Counted from the first letter of the stretch, positions 44,437-53,652 are shown. The stretch: DNA of 64,000 bases from Azonexus hydrophilus (GCF_001956855.1 NZ_MTHD01000005.1:124001-188000), one strand, 5' to 3'. The notes: generated from the letters alone by a model not told the origin. A program made the numbers and translations.

Positions 44437-45197
44437 GGCTGGGCGTGCAGGTGAATGATGTCGTAGCTTAGCGGCAGACCGGCGGGCTGGCGCAGGTTTT
44501 CGTAGGCGGCTTCGACGCGGGCCAGCGCGGAACGGCTCATCAGGCCGGTGCGCCGTCCGGCGCCGAGCTGGTTGGCGCCAACTGCCTTGACCGCCAGCAG
44601 CAGGCTGCGCAGATCGGGATAGAACGCGGTTTCCCGGTGATTTTCGATGTTGACCGCAGAAAACCCGGCGGCCCTGGCCAGCGTGGCGACTTCGTCGGTA
44701 CTGTGGAAGCTCAGGGTGTGGCGGTGTGCGTCGACGCCGTCAAAGGCCGTGCGCAATTCGTGGAAGGTCGCCGGTCCCAGGCTGGCCAGCGCGAGATGAC
44801 CGTCACCGCGCAATACCCGCCGGGCTTCGCCCAGCGCCTGCGCGAGGTTGCACCATTGCACGGCCAGGCTGGACCAGTAGAGGTCGATGCAATTACCGGT
44901 CAGCGGCAGTTGTTCGAGATCACCGGCCAGGCGTCGGCAGGGGGCGGCTATGCGTTGCAACATTGCGGTCGACAGGTCGAGGGCGATGATTTCGCCGGTC
45001 GGAAAACGTTGTTGCAGCAAGCCTCGGGCATAGCCGGTGCCGCAGCCGGCATCGAGAATGCGCCCGCCCGGCGCGCAGGCCGGCAGCGCTGCGGCCAGCC
45101 GGTCGCAGATCAGGCGCTGAACGCCGGCGGCCGCATCATAGGTGGCGGCTGCGCGTTCGAACGACTGGCGCACGCGCGCCCGGGGCGGTCTAGTCAT
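44433..45197 (-). CDS. bioC: Malonyl-ACP O-methyltransferase BioC
   Basis: A 254-residue SAM methyltransferase that starts pimelate synthesis by masking malonyl-ACP. The N-terminal RVRQSFERAAATYDAAAGVQR and motif I ILDAGCGTGYARGLL are typical of BioC, as is YWSSLAVQWCN. The start at 45197 overlaps the end of bioH by 8 bases. Confidence 0.93.
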   Translation of the reverse strand: MTRPPRARVRQSFERAAATYDAAAGVQRLICDRLAAALPACAPGGRILDAGCGTGYARGLLQQRFPTGEIIALDLSTAMLQRIAAPCRRLAGDLEQLPLTGNCIDLYWSSLAVQWCNLAQALGEARRVLRGDGHLALASLGPATFHELRTAFDGVDAHRHTLSFHSTDEVATLARAAGFSAVNIENHRETAFYPDLRSLLLAVKAVGANQLGAGRRTGLMSRSALARVEAAYENLRQPAGLPLSYDIIHLHAQP

Positions 45198-45903
45198 GCA
45201 GGAAATTGCGCACGCTGGTGATGAATTCGTCCGGGCGCGACAGGAAGGGCGCATGGGCGCAGTCGGCGAAAATCTCCAGCCAGGCACCCGGGATCAACGC
45301 TGTCAGCGCCTGCGCGGCGGCGGGCGGCATCAGCGGATCGGCGCCGCCGTGGAGCAGCAGGGTCGGCACCTTGACCTGACCGGCGGCGTCGCGCAGATCG
45401 ACGTCGCGCAGCCAGCGCAGGCCGCTGGCCAGCACTGCGTCGTCAGGCAGCGGGTCGGCCAGTGCCAGCAGTTCGCGGGTCACGTCCTTGGCCCGGCTGT
45501 CGCCACGGTTGAAGCCGCCGACGAAACGCGGCAGCATGCCCGCCGCATCGGCGGCAACGGCGGTGGTGAATTCAGCCAGCGTGGCTTGCGGCATGGCATG
45601 GGGCCAGCCGTCGCGCTGGACGAAGGACGCCGTGCCGGCGACCAGCACCAGCTTGCCGACCTTTTCCGGGTGACGGGCGGCGACGGCCAGCGCCAGTTGC
45701 GCGCCGATCGACCAGCCGGCCAGCGTTGCACCCGCCGGCAGGGCGCTGGCGATGGCGTCGGTGGCGGCGGTGAAATCGTCGATCAGCGGTGTTTCGCGGT
45801 AGCCCGGCAGGTCGAAAAACTGGCCATTCAGGGCGTCGACCGCAGTATTCAGCGGGCCACGGCCGAGACACCAGCCGGGGATGAAAAACAGGGGTGCGTT
45901 CAT
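45190..45903 (-). CDS. bioH: Pimeloyl-ACP methyl ester esterase BioH
   Basis: A 237-residue alpha/beta hydrolase that releases pimeloyl-ACP from its methyl ester. It begins FFIPGWCLGRGPLN, with the nucleophile serine in GWSIGAQLA, the aspartate in LLHGGADPLMPP and the histidine in FADCAHAPFLSRPDEF. The start at 45903 overlaps the bioF stop (ATGA). Next to bioC this gives a complete BioC-BioH pimelate route. Confidence 0.92.
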   Translation of the reverse strand: MNAPLFFIPGWCLGRGPLNTAVDALNGQFFDLPGYRETPLIDDFTAATDAIASALPAGATLAGWSIGAQLALAVAARHPEKVGKLVLVAGTASFVQRDGWPHAMPQATLAEFTTAVAADAAGMLPRFVGGFNRGDSRAKDVTRELLALADPLPDDAVLASGLRWLRDVDLRDAAGQVKVPTLLLHGGADPLMPPAAAQALTALIPGAWLEIFADCAHAPFLSRPDEFITSVRNFLHD

Positions 45904-47066
45904 GCGAGTTCCTTCAAGGTGGCGACCAGTCGGTCGATGTCGTCCGGTGTATGGGCCGCCGACAGGCAGATGCGCAGGCGGGCGGTGCCCCGGGGCACCG
46001 TCGGCGGGCGGATGGCTGGCACCCACAGGCCGCGTGACCACAGGGCCTGGGCCAGATCGAGCGTGGCCTGGTTGTCGCCGACGATCAGCGGCTGGATCGC
46101 CGTTATCGATGCCGGCAGCGTCCACGGCAAGGTGGCGACGCCGCTGCGCAGACGGGCAACGTTGGCGAACAGCTGCCGGCGCAGCGCCTCGCCGCCGGCA
46201 ATGCGCTGCAAGCTGGCGCGCAGCGCACAGGCGACGGCTGGCGGCGCGGCGGTGGTGAAGATGTAGCTGCGGGCCTTGTTGAGCAGGTAATCGATGGCCG
46301 TGGCCGAGCCGGCGACGAAGGCACCGCCGACGCCGGCGGCCTTGCCCAGCGTGCCCATCAGCAGGATGCGTGGCGACGTCGGCAGGTTGAAGTGAGCCAG
46401 GCTGCCACGGCCTTGCGCACCGAGCACGCCGAAGCCGTGCGCATCGTCGATCACCAGCCAGGCGTCGAAACGCTCGGCCAGCGCCAGCAGCGCCGGCAGC
46501 GGCGCGAGGTCGCCGTCCATGCTGAACACCGCGTCGGTGACGATCAGTTTGTTGCGCGCCGTGCTGGCGGCGAGCAGGCGTTTCAGCGCGCCGACATCGT
46601 TGTGCGGATAGCGCTGGACATCGGCGCCGTTGGCCTTGGCCAGTTGCATCGCGTCGATCAGCGAGGCGTGGTTCAGTTTGTCGGCGAAGACTGCATCGCC
46701 GCGCCCGGCCAGCGTCGGCGTGACCGCCAGGTTGGCCAGGTAACCGGTGGAAAACGTCAGCGTGCGCGGGAAGCCGGTGAAGGCGGCGAGTTCCTGCTCC
46801 AGCGCCTCATGCGGTTCGAGATGGCCGCTGACCAGATGCGCCGCACCGCTGCCGGCGCCCCAGGCCAGTGCGCCGTCGGCCATTGCCCGGGCCAGCCCGG
46901 GATCGCCGGCCAGACCGAGGTAATCGTTGCTGGCGAAATTGAGCATTTCCCGGCCGTCGACCGCAGCAATGCGGCCGCAGGGCGAGGCCAGCACGCGCCG
47001 GCGGCGGCTCAGGCCGGCGGCGGCGATTTCGGCGAGTTCTGTGCTCAGGCGGTCGTCAAGGGACAT
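45900..47066 (-). CDS. bioF: 8-amino-7-oxononanoate synthase BioF
   Basis: A 388-residue PLP enzyme that joins pimeloyl-ACP and alanine. Key regions: NFASNDYLGLAGDP, DKLNHASLIDAMQLA, VIDDAHGFGVLGAQGRG and the PLP lysine in GTLGKAAGVGGAFV. Located 7 bases after the GlpM-like gene and overlapping bioH. Confidence 0.95.
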   Translation of the reverse strand: MSLDDRLSTELAEIAAAGLSRRRRVLASPCGRIAAVDGREMLNFASNDYLGLAGDPGLARAMADGALAWGAGSGAAHLVSGHLEPHEALEQELAAFTGFPRTLTFSTGYLANLAVTPTLAGRGDAVFADKLNHASLIDAMQLAKANGADVQRYPHNDVGALKRLLAASTARNKLIVTDAVFSMDGDLAPLPALLALAERFDAWLVIDDAHGFGVLGAQGRGSLAHFNLPTSPRILLMGTLGKAAGVGGAFVAGSATAIDYLLNKARSYIFTTAAPPAVACALRASLQRIAGGEALRRQLFANVARLRSGVATLPWTLPASITAIQPLIVGDNQATLDLAQALWSRGLWVPAIRPPTVPRGTARLRICLSAAHTPDDIDRLVATLKELA

Positions 47067-47073
47067 GCTTTCC

Positions 47074-47424
47074 TCAAGCCAGTGGCGGGTTGAGCCGGGC
47101 CCACAGCAGCAGCAATACCGCAGCCGCCGCCAGCCAGGCGAGGGTCGCCGAGACCAGCGTCAGGGTCAGCGACAGGCGCACGCTGAGCCAGTACACGGCC
47201 AGCAGGTAGACGGCGTACGGAATCAGCGACCACAGGCCGAACAGCGCCGTGGCGCGCAGGTCGTCGGTGCCGCGTTCGCTGCCGACGATGAAATGGGCGA
47301 TCAGCGCGAAGGTTGGAAACAGCGGCACCAGGCCGGCGATGTAGAAGCTCTTGGTGCGCGACAGCAGCGCGATCAGCAGTACGGCCAGCGCGCCGAGCAG
47401 CGATTTGAGGAACAGGCCGGTCAT
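47074..47424 (-). CDS. GlpM-like membrane protein
   Basis: A 116-residue inner-membrane protein with four hydrophobic segments, matching the GlpM family (LSRTKSFYIAGLVPLFPTFALIAHFIVGSERGTDDLRATALFGLWSLIPYAVYLLAVYWL). GlpM was named for an effect on alginate production in Pseudomonas; its activity is not known. Here it is embedded between bioA (ATGA overlap) and bioF (7 bases). Confidence 0.85.
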   Translation of the reverse strand: MTGLFLKSLLGALAVLLIALLSRTKSFYIAGLVPLFPTFALIAHFIVGSERGTDDLRATALFGLWSLIPYAVYLLAVYWLSVRLSLTLTLVSATLAWLAAAAVLLLLWARLNPPLA

Positions 47425-48767
47425 GCCAGTGCGCTCTCCAGTGCGTTGGCGACGGCAGCGCCGAGGCGGGTGATTTCGTCATCGCTGACGATGTAGGGTG
47501 GCATCAGGTAAACGGTGTTGCCGATCGGCCGGATCAGCGCTTCGTTGTCCAGTGCGGCGCGGTAGAACTTGCGCGAGAAGTGCGGGTCGTCGGTGGCGAC
47601 GTCGAAGGCGGCGATCATGCCATGCTGACGCAGGTGCTTTACGTGCGGATGGTCGGCCAGCGGCGCCAGCGCGGCACCGATTTTTACCGATTTTTGCCGG
47701 TTGACCGCAATAACGTCGTCCTGCGCAAAAATGTCCAGCGTCGCCAGCGCGGCGCGGCAGGCGAGCGCGTTGCCGGTGTAGGAATGCGAGTGCAGGAAGG
47801 CGCGGGCGACCGAATCGTCGAGGAAGGCGGCGTAGATGCTGTCGCTGCTCAGGACGACCGACAGCGGCAGGTAACCGCCGGAAATGCCTTTCGACAGGCA
47901 CATCAGGTCGGGCCGGATGTCGGCCTGCTCATGGGCGAAGAAAGTGCCGGTGCGGCCAAAACCAACAGCAATTTCGTCGCAGATCAGATGCACCTCGTGC
48001 CGGTCGCACAACTGGCGGGCCAGGCGCAGGTATTCCGGGTCGTACATCGCCATGCCGGCGGCGCCTTGCACCAGCGGTTCGACGATCAGCGCGGCGGTGC
48101 GTGCGCCGTTTTTCTCCAGCCAGTCGGCAAGGCCGGCGGCGGCACGGCGGGCGACGTCGGCCGGCGTTTCACCTGCTTCGGCCAGACGGAAATCGGGCGA
48201 TGGCAGGACATGCGCCGCGTGGCGGACCAGCGGCGCGTAGGCGTCCTTGAAAATCGCCACATCGGTGACCGCCAGCGCGCCGACCGTCTCGCCGTGGTAG
48301 CTGCCGGCGAGGCAGAGGAACTCCGCCTTCTCAGGGCGGCCGACGTTGCGCCAGTAATGAAAGCTCATCTTCAGCGCGATTTCGGTCGCCGAAGCGCCGT
48401 CGGAGGCGTAGAAGGCGTGGCCGAGCGATCCTGCGGTCAACGCCGACAAACGTTCGGAAAGCTCGACCACCGGCTGGTGCGTGAAGCCGGCGAGCATCAC
48501 GTGTTCGAGCGTTGCCAGCTGTTCCGTCAGGGCGGCGTTGATGCGCGGGTTGGCGTGGCCGAACAGGTTGGTCCACCACGAACTGATGCCGTCGAGGTAG
48601 CGCCGGCCGTCGAAATCGTAAAGCCAGGCGCCTTCGCCACGGGCGATCGGGATCAGCGGCAGATGCGCCGGCGACGCCGTGTCGGCGTGGTGGCGCATCT
48701 GCGTGCACGGGTGCCAGACGGCAGCCTGGCTGCGCGCCAGCCAGTCGGCGTTGCCCGCTCCGCGCAT
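47421..48767 (-). CDS. bioA: Adenosylmethionine-8-amino-7-oxononanoate aminotransferase BioA
   Basis: A 448-residue class III PLP aminotransferase. It shows VWHPCTQM, YLDGISSWWTNLFGHANPRIN, GSYHGETVGALAVTDVAIFK, ICDEIAVGFGRTGTFFAHEQ and the PLP lysine in LMCLSKGISGGYLPLS, all typical of BioA. ATG at 48767 overlaps the stop of the DUF2863 gene by one base (TGATG); a TTG just upstream is also in frame. Confidence 0.94.
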   Translation of the reverse strand: MRGAGNADWLARSQAAVWHPCTQMRHHADTASPAHLPLIPIARGEGAWLYDFDGRRYLDGISSWWTNLFGHANPRINAALTEQLATLEHVMLAGFTHQPVVELSERLSALTAGSLGHAFYASDGASATEIALKMSFHYWRNVGRPEKAEFLCLAGSYHGETVGALAVTDVAIFKDAYAPLVRHAAHVLPSPDFRLAEAGETPADVARRAAAGLADWLEKNGARTAALIVEPLVQGAAGMAMYDPEYLRLARQLCDRHEVHLICDEIAVGFGRTGTFFAHEQADIRPDLMCLSKGISGGYLPLSVVLSSDSIYAAFLDDSVARAFLHSHSYTGNALACRAALATLDIFAQDDVIAVNRQKSVKIGAALAPLADHPHVKHLRQHGMIAAFDVATDDPHFSRKFYRAALDNEALIRPIGNTVYLMPPYIVSDDEITRLGAAVANALESALA

Positions 48768-49939
48768 CAATGCAGGTGCGGCGAGGTGGTCGATGCCTGC
48801 TCCGGCATTTCGGCATGCACCAGTTCGCCGTCGATGTTGGGGAACATCGGCGCGCCGCAGTCGTCGCAGAATTCCATCGGGAAATGGTGGTCGAGGAAGC
48901 GCACTTCCTTGACCCCGGCTTCGCGCAGTGCGGCTTCGATCTCGCCGGCGGCATCGGTGCTTTCGTCCTCGCCGCCGAGCAGCGGCCAGACGATGCCGTG
49001 ATAGACGGTGTCGCTGTCATTCGGGCCGAGGCCGACGCGGTATTCCTCCATCCGCCGGTCGTAGCACGGGCCGATGACGGCGCGGATGGCGTCGGGCATC
49101 AGGCCGAGCGTGGTCTGCAGGAAGGCGATCGACGCCTTGACCGAGTACGGGCGCGAGGCGCGGTCGGCGTTGCGGCAGCCGGCGTGGTATGAATCCGGCA
49201 GCAGCGGCTGCCAGGCGCAGCCGGTGAGCAGCGGCTCGAGGCTGGGGCTGCCCTGCTTGAGCCATTCCTTGAGCGCTTCTTCCTTGCTGCCGTCCTTCTC
49301 GTTCCAGCGGAACAGCGCGCCGCCGCGCGGCACGGCGATGGCGCCGATGAGGTAGCGGACGTCCGACAGGAAACGGTTGGTTTCGGCCATTTGCGAGGCG
49401 TCGACCGCAAGATGCTTGCCGGCCAGCGCAGCTTCACCGAGTTCGCGGGTCAGTTGCCAGGTGTCGCAGAAACTGCGCGGCAACTGATCCGGGCTGAACA
49501 GGAAGTCGGCAACGGCGAGTTTGGCGTCGCTGCCGAAGACATGCGCGCCAAGCTGCACGGCGAGCGCCTGCAGCGTGCTCTTCGGCAACGCGCTGGCGGC
49601 AATCGAGAAACGCGACCAGGCCAGGATGGGCGCCGCGAACAGCTGAATGTCCCAGGCCTGGCCAGCGGCGTCGAGGCGATTGGTTTCGGCACGCGACTCG
49701 ACCATGTCGGCGAGTTCGTCGTGGGCGCGCGGATTGGCCTCGAACAGGCGGTCGAGCGCGATATTGATGTCATCCTCGGCGCCGTTCTTCAGCAGGCCGT
49801 CGACAGTTTCGGCCAGCTGGCTCTCCCAGTAGGCATCTTCCAGCTTGCCGCCGGATTCCGACAGGCCGGCGGCCAGTCGTTGCAGTTCTGCCGCGTCGCG
49901 CGAAAGACGGTCGCGCGCGCCGAAACGGGTACGTTTCAT
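48767..49939 (-). CDS. DUF2863-family protein
   Basis: A 390-residue soluble protein matching DUF2863, a family restricted mainly to betaproteobacteria and of unknown function. Recognisable parts are MKRTRFGARDRLSRDAAELQRLAAGLSESGGKLEDAYWE and the C-terminal FCDDCGAPMFPNIDGELVHAE, which carries a CxxC pair. It is the first gene of the biotin operon by position and is coupled to bioA by overlap, so a link to biotin or simply co-transcription is possible. Confidence 0.86.
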   Translation of the reverse strand: MKRTRFGARDRLSRDAAELQRLAAGLSESGGKLEDAYWESQLAETVDGLLKNGAEDDINIALDRLFEANPRAHDELADMVESRAETNRLDAAGQAWDIQLFAAPILAWSRFSIAASALPKSTLQALAVQLGAHVFGSDAKLAVADFLFSPDQLPRSFCDTWQLTRELGEAALAGKHLAVDASQMAETNRFLSDVRYLIGAIAVPRGGALFRWNEKDGSKEEALKEWLKQGSPSLEPLLTGCAWQPLLPDSYHAGCRNADRASRPYSVKASIAFLQTTLGLMPDAIRAVIGPCYDRRMEEYRVGLGPNDSDTVYHGIVWPLLGGEDESTDAAGEIEAALREAGVKEVRFLDHHFPMEFCDDCGAPMFPNIDGELVHAEMPEQASTTSPHLH

Positions 49940-50017
49940 GGAGATTCCAAAAATTCAAAGGAGAGATTTTACCAGCCGGTAAAATGACGCACAGCACAAA
50001 CCTCATGGAAGTCGAAA

Positions 50018-50791
50018 ATGCTGCTCTTCCTTTCCCCGGCAAAATCGCTGGATTTCAAGACGCCGCCGCATGTTGCAACGCACACGCAGCCGGCTTTCCC
50101 CGACCGCTCGCAGGCGCTGATCCGCCAGTTGCGCGCGCTGTCGCCGGCCGACATCGCCAATCTGATGGACCTGTCCGACCCGCTGGCGCTGCTCAATTTC
50201 AACCGCTACGCCGACTGGTCGCTGCCGTTTACGCCCGAAAACGCCAAGCAGGCCGTGCTCGCGTTTGATGGCGATGTCTATGATGGCCTGTCGGCGAAGA
50301 CGCTGTCCGCCGCCGATCTCGACTTCGCCCAGCAGCACGTCCGCATCCTGTCCGGCCTCTACGGCATCCTCAAGCCGCTCGACCTGATGCAGCCCTACCG
50401 GCTGGAAATGGGGACGAAGTTCCGCAACGAAGCCGGCAAGGACCTCTACGCCTTCTGGGGCGAGACGCTGCTCGACGCGATCAACGCCGAACTCGACACG
50501 CTGTCGCGGCCTGTTGCGGTCAACCTCGCGTCCGAGGAATATTTCAAGGCCGCCGTCGGCCGCAAGTTCAAGGGCGAACTGATCCAGCCGGTGTTCGAGG
50601 ACTGGAAGAACGGCAAGTACAAGATCATCAGCTTCTTTGCCAAGCGCGCACGCGGGCTGATGACGCGCTACGCGGTGGTCAACCGCCTGCAAACGCCGGA
50701 AGGACTGAAGGACTTCGACAGCGACGGCTACGCCTTCGCGCCGGAAGCCTCGGACGACAGGAACTGGGTGTTCAGGCGGCGGCAGGAGTGA
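50018..50791 (+). CDS. yaaA: Peroxide stress protein YaaA
   Basis: A 257-residue UPF0246/DUF328 protein: [12 protein letters not shown] at the start, FNGDVYDGL-like [54 protein letters not shown] and [16 protein letters not shown] [13 protein letters not shown]. YaaA limits free iron and DNA damage during peroxide stress. Convergent with the downstream sensor kinase. Confidence 0.95.
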   Translation: MLLFLSPAKSLDFKTPPHVATHTQPAFPDRSQALIRQLRALSPADIANLMDLSDPLALLNFNRYADWSLPFTPENAKQAVLAFDGDVYDGLSAKTLSAADLDFAQQHVRILSGLYGILKPLDLMQPYRLEMGTKFRNEAGKDLYAFWGETLLDAINAELDTLSRPVAVNLASEEYFKAAVGRKFKGELIQPVFEDWKNGKYKIISFFAKRARGLMTRYAVVNRLQTPEGLKDFDSDGYAFAPEASDDRNWVFRRRQE

Positions 50792-50808
50792 AGCGGGCGG
50801 AATATCGG

Positions 50809-50848
50809 CGGTTTTTCGCAGTCGACCGCAGTATTCGGTCAAAAACCG
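50809..50848. repeat. Inverted repeat enclosing the dispersed motif
   Basis: CGGTTTTT at 50809-50816 and AAAAACCG at 50841-50848 flank GTCGACCGCAGTATT (50821-50835) in the gap between convergent yaaA and the kinase gene. It may act as a bidirectional terminator. Confidence 0.6.
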
Positions 50849-50856
50849 GGCCTCAG

Positions 50857-52746
50857 TCAAGGCACCCGTATCTCTACGCGCAGTCCCCCGCTGGGTGGCG
50901 ATTCAGTCCTCAAGGAGCCGCCGTGCGCTTCGATGATACGCCGGGCAAAGTGGTGGCCTAGGCCACTGCCTTTCTTGCCCAGCGAACTCGCAGCCCGAAA
51001 ATAGGGCGAGCCGAGTTTGATCAGTTCTTCATCGCTCAGGCCGGGCCCGGTATCGCTTATCGTCAGATAAAGGACATCCTCCTTCAGATGGGCCAGCAGT
51101 TTGACTGGACTGCCCTCAGGTGAATAACGCAACGCATTGTTCAGCAGATTGCTGATGGCTACGCCAATCAGCGTCGGATCGAGGGAAAAGCTTGCCGTTT
51201 CCGGCAGTACCTGCAGGACTACCCGCTCCGTCGCACTCTCTCCCAACTGATGGATGTTTTGCTGCAGCAAGGGGAGCAGGGGGCAAACTTCGCGCGTCAT
51301 GGGCAGGCTGCCACGATCGAGAGCCTCGGTCATCAGGAAATTGTCGACGAAGCCGGACAGCGTCGCCACGTTGGCGCGAATCTGCGTCAGGCGTTGCTTT
51401 TCTGGGGGCGGCAACACAGGCATCTTGATCTGCAGCATCTGCGTGGCTCGGTCGATGGCCGCCAGCGGATTGCGAAATTCGTGCGAGAGCATGGCGACGA
51501 AGCGCCGCTGCTCCTCGGCGCGCTGAGACGTCACGGCAGCCTCTTGCTCGGCTGTCGCCTTGTCGTGCTGCAACTGGCGCAGGCGTAGCGCCAGGCCGAA
51601 ACTCATCACTAACACGTGCACCAGCGGCGCGATCAGGTAGAGATTCGATGTGATCGCGTTCTGTGACAGATAGCCCTGATTGGCGGCGGTGTTGACCAGT
51701 GTGCCCAGTGCCGGGATGACGAAGGCGATGAAATAGAGCACCAGTTCGATTCGCCGCTTGCGCCACCAGAAAATCAGCAGCAGACCCATGCTGATGAAGA
51801 AGTTCAGGATGTTCAGGTAATTTGCCAGTTTGACCACGTAGAGCACTTCCGCTCGCACTAGGAAAGGCATCAGTGCAAAGGGCAGCAGGGCCAGGTTGAG
51901 GAAGATGGTGAACTGATACAGGCGATGGATGTGCGGGAAATGTGTGCGTAGATTGAGTAGGCGGTCCCACATCAGTACGATGGAAATCGCCCCGCCCAGC
52001 CAGCCGATACGCGGCAATGCATCGGTAAACCAGGGTAGGTGTGAGGAAAAAAGCACTGGCAGGTAGCCATTGGTGCCAAGGTGAAACAGGGTTTGCGAGG
52101 CCACGTAGCCGGCATAGGCGGCCATGGTCACGTCGTGTAGTCGGGCGCCGAGAATGGCGTAGAGCAGTATGGCAACCAGCAGGATGCCGAAGTAGATGCC
52201 GCGATGGAAATTGACTTCGGTCTCGTTGGCGACGAAGGCGCTGGGCTGCCATAGTTCGGCCATGACGAGGATGGCGTTGGTCGTGCGCACACGAAAATAG
52301 ATGGTCGTGTGCTCTGCTAGTTCGAAGGGTACGGCAAACAGCCGAGTCTGCAACGGTCGCTCGTCGTAGGGTCGGTGATAGCCCAGTGCATGGTGCTGGA
52401 AGCTGCCCTGCGGTAATTCCACCCAGATATCTACCTCCTCCAGTTCCGGCATGCCAATGGATAAGACCCAGTGGGGCGGGGCGCCGGTGGCGCGATCAAG
52501 CTTGACGCGGAACCAGTGGGCATCGGTACCGTAACCCAGGCTGCGAAAATCGGGCAGCGGGGAAAATGGCTGTGCTTGGACGGCTTCGAAGGAGAAGTTT
52601 TGGCCGGCATCCGCAAAATGTTCCAGGCGGCCCTCAAGCGACACGCGTGGTGTCTCGGCAGTCAGCGACAGCGTGGTCGCGACAGCCGGACCGGCCAGCA
52701 GCCAGATCGTTAGCGCAACGAAAAAACAGGCAATCCGGCGCTTCAT
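50857..52746 (-). CDS. Sensor histidine kinase with 7TMR-DISM sensor region
   Basis: A 629-residue kinase. After a signal peptide (CFFVALTIWLLAGPAVA) comes a 7TMR-DISMED2 extracellular domain (about 28-165: GTDAHWFRVKLDRATGAPPHWVLSIGMPELEEVDIWVE), seven membrane helices (about 180-385), a coiled coil, HisKA with MLSHEFRNPLAAID and HATPase (NLLNNALRYS, DTGPGLSDEEL, GLGHHFARRII). The start at 52746 overlaps the response regulator stop (ATGA). Base composition is visibly less GC-rich than the neighbouring bio operon. It likely senses an extracellular carbohydrate-like or surface ligand; the target is probably the adjacent inverse autotransporter. Confidence 0.9.
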   Translation of the reverse strand: MKRRIACFFVALTIWLLAGPAVATTLSLTAETPRVSLEGRLEHFADAGQNFSFEAVQAQPFSPLPDFRSLGYGTDAHWFRVKLDRATGAPPHWVLSIGMPELEEVDIWVELPQGSFQHHALGYHRPYDERPLQTRLFAVPFELAEHTTIYFRVRTTNAILVMAELWQPSAFVANETEVNFHRGIYFGILLVAILLYAILGARLHDVTMAAYAGYVASQTLFHLGTNGYLPVLFSSHLPWFTDALPRIGWLGGAISIVLMWDRLLNLRTHFPHIHRLYQFTIFLNLALLPFALMPFLVRAEVLYVVKLANYLNILNFFISMGLLLIFWWRKRRIELVLYFIAFVIPALGTLVNTAANQGYLSQNAITSNLYLIAPLVHVLVMSFGLALRLRQLQHDKATAEQEAAVTSQRAEEQRRFVAMLSHEFRNPLAAIDRATQMLQIKMPVLPPPEKQRLTQIRANVATLSGFVDNFLMTEALDRGSLPMTREVCPLLPLLQQNIHQLGESATERVVLQVLPETASFSLDPTLIGVAISNLLNNALRYSPEGSPVKLLAHLKEDVLYLTISDTGPGLSDEELIKLGSPYFRAASSLGKKGSGLGHHFARRIIEAHGGSLRTESPPSGGLRVEIRVP

Positions 52747-53435
52747 TCCATCACCTCGCAGCCTCCGATGAAGGTGTAGCCCTTGCCGTAGCTTGGCCGC
52801 ACCGGCAGTTCCAGGCCGCAGGCCGCCTGTACCTTGCGTCGCAGGCGACTGGCCGTATTGTCGAGGTTGCGCAGGTTGGACAGGGTTTCCGGCTTGCCCA
52901 GACAAGTTAACAATTCCTCGCGCCCGATGGCCAGGCCCGGCCGTTCGAAAAGTGTTGAGAGCAGCCCCACCTCGGCATGCGTCAGTTCGAGCTGGGTGCC
53001 GTTCGGTGCTTCCAGGCGCCACTGCCGGGCATTTAGACGCCAGGCGCCGGCTGGCGGCTCGGGCCGATCTACCCGGCGCAGCACGCTGTGGCAGGCCGCC
53101 TCGATCACCTCAAGGGAACTGCGTTTGGATAGATAGACATCAGCACCGGCACCCAACCCCAGTACATGATCGTCGTTGGCATCCAGTGCCGTCAGCATGA
53201 CGATCCCCACAGCGTCCTTTACCCGCACGCGCTGTGCGATCTCCAGCCCACTGGCGCCAGGCAGCGCCACATCGAGCAGCAGTAAATCGAAAGTCGTCGC
53301 TGGCCAGATATGGAAGAAAGCTTCAGCGCTGTCGAAACCTTGCGCCGCGAAGCCACGCATGATCAGGAATTCGACCAAATCGGCAAGTAGGCCGGGGTTG
53401 TCTTCCACAACAGCGACGAGATAGGGGGGGCGCAT
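52743..53435 (-). CDS. OmpR-family response regulator
   Basis: A 230-residue regulator: receiver (about 5-120, VVEDNPGLL, LLLLDVALPG, MLTALDANDDHVLGLGAGADVYLSK) and a winged-helix DNA-binding domain (about 135-225, LTHAEVGLLSTLFERPGLAIGREELL, LRNLDNTASRLRRKV). Forms an operon with the kinase and is divergent from the inverse autotransporter. Three 10-base direct repeats in the shared promoter region are a natural target for an OmpR-type dimer. Confidence 0.92.
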   Translation of the reverse strand: MRPPYLVAVVEDNPGLLADLVEFLIMRGFAAQGFDSAEAFFHIWPATTFDLLLLDVALPGASGLEIAQRVRVKDAVGIVMLTALDANDDHVLGLGAGADVYLSKRSSLEVIEAACHSVLRRVDRPEPPAGAWRLNARQWRLEAPNGTQLELTHAEVGLLSTLFERPGLAIGREELLTCLGKPETLSNLRNLDNTASRLRRKVQAACGLELPVRPSYGKGYTFIGGCEVME

Positions 53436-53491
53436 GCGTATGCCGAAAAAGAGCGAAACGATCGACGCAGTGTAGTTGGGTTCTTGTGGAA

Positions 53492-53521
53492 TGACAGGGT
53501 TTGACAGGATTTGACAGAAAC
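53492..53521. promoter_or_regulatory. Three direct repeats TGACAGGRTT, likely response-regulator operator
   Basis: TGACAGGGTT, TGACAGGATT and TGACAGAAAC follow one another with an exact 10-base period. This helical spacing is typical for OmpR-family sites. A TAGAAT hexamer at 53551-53556 could be the -10 element of the autotransporter promoter, placing the repeats over its -35 region. Confidence 0.65.
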
Positions 53522-53652
53522 TAATCAGCCAAAAGACATAACAGATTCCTTAGAATCACCCGTTCTCAAGCTGAAACGTCATGTCTACCGACCGGCCAGG
53601 CGCATCAGTCGCCGGAGCGGCGCAGCAGGATTTGACGGTCGACTGTCAAAAT

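Noticed and set aside
53581..53652. Use of the ATG at 53581 as the start of the inverse autotransporter
   Set aside because: It would place an operator-like palindrome inside the coding region and give a non-hydrophobic 24-residue extension before the signal peptide; extended autotransporter signals exist, so this is not fully excluded.
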